Positions 61,869-64,000 of a stretch of DNA of 64,000 nt are shown piece after piece. Below the pieces are notes generated by a model. That model had not been told where the DNA came from. It made no database searches and was given only the letters and a program-made list of their open reading frames with translations. This DNA is from Phycisphaerae bacterium. Lineage in GTDB: Bacteria > Planctomycetota > Phycisphaerae > UBA1845 > PWPN01. Numbering within the stretch: position 1 is the first letter of the stretch; each line of letters begins with the position of its first letter. Where the stretch lies: assembly GCA_030372985.1 (NCBI GenBank), contig JAUCQB010000047.1, positions 1 to 64,000 of the forward strand, in the 5' to 3' direction. Position numbers and translations under genes: made by a program.

Positions 61869-63575
61869 ATGGTGTTCGCAAGCTGGATCCTGATCGTTGG
61901 CTCAAGCCTCGCCGCGAGTAACGCCTCGCCGCTGACGGCCGACGACCTGCTGCTGGTCTACAACGACGCCGACGTCAGTTCGCGAACGCTGGCCAGGCAT
62001 TACGCCGAGATTCGCGGCGTGCCGGCCGATCAACTGTGCCCGCTGATCATGATGCGGGTCGGCGAGGAGATCGCCCCGGCCGATTTGGAGCGGATGATCT
62101 GCGAGCCGGTCCGCCGCCATCTCGAGAAACACGGCCTTCGGGACAAGGTGCGCGGCCTGGTCACCTTCTACGGCCTGCCGATTCGCGTGAGCCGGCAGAA
62201 ACCGTCGGCAACACATCAGCAGTTGCTGGTCAAATGGCGGCCGCGCCTCAAAAGCGAGATTCGCGAGTTCGAGCTGATGGTCCGGGAGCTGGAGAGCCTG
62301 GCCAGACTGGCCTCCCGCCCGGCCGACGTGAACCCGCCCGATGAAAACGATCTTCCCAAGCTGTTGCAGCGATACACCAGGGCCCGAGAGGCGGCCACGA
62401 AGGTCATGGCAGCCCTGCCGGCAGTGCCCGAAAGCCAGGAGACCCGCCGCAAGTGGCTGGAGCTCATGCAGAAGACCGAAGGGCTGGCGTTCCTGGCGAC
62501 CAATCTGCAGGTGGCCTCCGGGCAAGGTGATCCGAACGCCGGGCGGCAACTCGAACAGCTTCGCGAGTCGGTCGCTCAGGACGACGTTCGGGTCCAGAAG
62601 ATTCTCGCCGAAGGGGTTGAGTCGCCTTCACGCGAGGAGGCGTGGGAGATTCTTCGACGCAATCGCGGGCTGCTGGCCCTGCTGACCGCGATCCAGAGGG
62701 ACATTCAGTCCGTTCAACCGGAGGAAACCGAGGCGTCCGTCGACAGCGAGTTGATGCTGCTCTGGTGGCGCGACTATCCACGATATCGCTGGGTGGTCAA
62801 CACGCTGAACTGGCGGCAGCGGGCGGCGGCCGAGCAGCGGGTCGCGCAGTTCGAGCCGCCGTGGCTCTGGAAGACGCTGATGGTCAGCCGGATCGACGCC
62901 GGGAGCGCCGCCGTAGCCCGCCGAATGATCGACCAGGCGATCACCATTGAGAAGGCCGGTCTGAAGGGCAAGGCCTATATCGACGCTCGCGGGTTGAAGC
63001 CCGACGGCAACTACGGCGATTACGATGAGAGCCTTCGGAAACTCGCCCGGCTGCTGCAGCGTGCCGAAGGCCTTCCCGTCGTGCTCGATAATCGAGCCGA
63101 CGTGTTCCAGCCCGGCCAGTGTCCTCAGGCAATCCTCTATTGCGGCTGGTACAGCTTGCGGAAGTACGTGCCCGCTTTCACGTTTATTCCGGGAGCCGTG
63201 GGCTTTCATGTCGGCAGTTTTGAGGCGGCGAGCCTCAAGCGTCCCAACGAGACCGGCTGGTGCAAGAACCTGCTCGACGACGGCGTGATCGCCACCATCG
63301 GCCCGGTGGCCGAGCCGTACTTGAACTCGTTCCCTGAGCCCGACCGCTTCTTCGGCCTGCTGCTCACCGGACGCTACAGCCTCGCCGAGTGCTACGCGTA
63401 CACGCTGCCGCTCAACTCGTGGATGCAGATGCTGCTGGGTGACCCGCTGTACCGCCCCTTCGCCCGCAACCCGCTGCTGACGGTCGAACAGGTCTATGAC
63501 CCTCGGGAGATACCAAGAGCGTTCTCGCAGAGCGCGACCAGTCAGCCTGCCACCGGGCCCTCGGAGAATAAGTAG
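61869..63575 (+). CDS. TIGR03790-family secreted protein
   Basis: A 568-residue protein with a short export signal (ASWILIVGSSLAASNA). The N-terminal block, LTADDLLLVYNDADVSSRTLARHYAEIRGVPADQLCPL, matches the family and is given here by its ends LTADDLLLVYND and RGVPADQL. VRGLVTFYGLPIRVS follows. A helical insert (about 105-285) contains charged repeats. The C-terminal part has VVLDNRADVF, GAVGFHVGSFEA, GPVAEPYLNSFPEPD, and SWMQMLLGDPLYRPF. The function of the family is unknown; it is common in planctomycetes. GAGGAG lies five bases before the ATG. Confidence 0.87.
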   Translation: MVFASWILIVGSSLAASNASPLTADDLLLVYNDADVSSRTLARHYAEIRGVPADQLCPLIMMRVGEEIAPADLERMICEPVRRHLEKHGLRDKVRGLVTFYGLPIRVSRQKPSATHQQLLVKWRPRLKSEIREFELMVRELESLARLASRPADVNPPDENDLPKLLQRYTRAREAATKVMAALPAVPESQETRRKWLELMQKTEGLAFLATNLQVASGQGDPNAGRQLEQLRESVAQDDVRVQKILAEGVESPSREEAWEILRRNRGLLALLTAIQRDIQSVQPEETEASVDSELMLLWWRDYPRYRWVVNTLNWRQRAAAEQRVAQFEPPWLWKTLMVSRIDAGSAAVARRMIDQAITIEKAGLKGKAYIDARGLKPDGNYGDYDESLRKLARLLQRAEGLPVVLDNRADVFQPGQCPQAILYCGWYSLRKYVPAFTFIPGAVGFHVGSFEAASLKRPNETGWCKNLLDDGVIATIGPVAEPYLNSFPEPDRFFGLLLTGRYSLAECYAYTLPLNSWMQMLLGDPLYRPFARNPLLTVEQVYDPREIPRAFSQSATSQPATGPSENK

Positions 63576-63605
63576 TCTGGAAAGCCGGTGCAGGTTCTCT
63601 GCCGA

Positions 63606-64000
63606 TCACTCCGCTCGCGACGTCGGAGCGGTTTGCCTTCGCTCGTCGATCAGCAGGCTCACCGGGGCAAAGCGGGGCATCGGCATCTCGAAGACGCCTT
63701 CCTTCACCGGGATCGTTTGCCCCGAAGGTCGCCCGCGGAGGTCGCACGGCCGGACGCTTGCCGGCCGCAATCCGTCGGGCAGTTGGACGCGGCAGGGTTG
63801 ATCGCTGCCGATCTGCTCCCACAGCCGCAAAAGCAGCCCCTGACCGTCCGGGTTCCGGCCGAACGCGGTGACCAGGATGCCGCCGCGCGAAAGCGTCAGC
63901 CCGGCCCGGGTCGGCGGAAGCGTGCCGGCTTTGCCTTTGACAAACGTCGCCTGGCAGGGAACGCGCGCCTCCATCGACCGCGTGACGAGGGCATCATCGC
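63606..64000 (-). CDS. C-terminal end of a large protein, possibly a secreted glycoside hydrolase (partial)
   Basis: The frame is open to the right edge, so only about 130 C-terminal residues are visible. They read beta-rich: ALVTRSMEARVPCQATF, RGGILVTAFGRNPDGQGLLLRLWEQIG, RPCDLRGRPSG and FAPVSLLIDE. This style resembles the C-terminal beta domain of alpha-mannosidase-like (GH38-type) proteins, but a confident family call needs the missing part. It converges with the TIGR03790 gene, 30 bases apart. Confidence 0.6.
   Translation of the reverse strand, partial: DDALVTRSMEARVPCQATFVKGKAGTLPPTRAGLTLSRGGILVTAFGRNPDGQGLLLRLWEQIGSDQPCRVQLPDGLRPASVRPCDLRGRPSGQTIPVKEGVFEMPMPRFAPVSLLIDERRQTAPTSRAE

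Noticed and set aside
1-64000. CRISPR array, tRNA, rRNA, insertion sequence or prophage
   Set aside because: No regularly spaced repeats, tRNA cloverleaf words, rRNA segments, transposase or phage structural motifs were seen anywhere in the window.

Overview
The window is GC-rich bacterial chromosome, most likely from a Planctomycetota member of the Phycisphaerae type, probably a metagenome or single-cell contig. This is inferred from gene content: an FTLIEV prepilin with an H-x-DG tail, a DUF1080 lipoprotein, a formylglycine-type sulfatase, a TIGR03790 protein, a DUF4838-like Tat protein, and four copies of a CxxC-x-Y-x-[LV]-x-G...CPECG zinc ribbon. LPS genes (lpxA, an LptF/LptG pair) show a diderm envelope. 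Bases 1-25 are not genomic: they match the end of a Nextera/Tn5 adapter with one mismatch.

Layout. 28-4940 (-): DUF192 lipoprotein, SpoIIE-type phosphatase with no canonical start codon, HAD hydrolase, secreted Ser/Gly-rich TPR protein. 5350-8285: two convergent cation/proton antiporters. 8318-16468: rsgA, pyrF, a secreted unknown, purC, a two-domain nitrilase and a DnaJ/CbpA co-chaperone. 17130-21623: a ThuA-like/DUF1080 lipoprotein, then the minus-strand operon psd-pssA-gltX. 21902-24639: ECF sigma factor with a membrane anti-sigma-like partner. 24616-32650: secreted EEP phosphatase/nuclease, lpxA, an MFS-PlsC fusion, lptF, lptG and a PIG-L deacetylase; with psd and pssA this makes 20.9-32.7 kb an envelope-lipid neighbourhood. 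32698-44858: accessory and carbohydrate genes (TIM-barrel-like protein, PQQ-type sugar dehydrogenase plus cupredoxin, membrane-anchored unknowns, GH43, rhodanese, sulfatase, prepilin) with long gene-poor stretches and gene remnants. 45714-53829: APC permease fused to a zinc ribbon, DUF4838-like protein, orphan DNA methyltransferase, SMP-30 lipoprotein, Nramp-like transporter plus ICMT-like methyltransferase. 53894-64000: PurF-like protein without the N-terminal Cys, EF-P, hslU, three zinc-ribbon membrane proteins, hicB-hicA, maf, a TIGR03790 protein and a truncated gene at the right edge.

The most unusual structure is at 58.9-61.3 kb. Two zinc-ribbon membrane-protein genes form a tandem duplication whose junction lies in codons 15-17 of maf and coincides with an 8-bp word, CTCGCAGA, found at all three expected breakpoints. 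It leaves a 17-codon maf stub between the paralogs, and a hicB-hicA module accounts for the extra length of the second unit. A third zinc-ribbon gene (56.5-57.4 kb) is bounded by 21-bp direct repeats. Other points: an apparent frameshift in the prepilin leader, a remnant of a nearby gene at 34.3 kb, and two minus-strand terminator-like hairpins with no gene directly upstream. No rRNA, tRNA, CRISPR array, transposase or replication origin was recognised.
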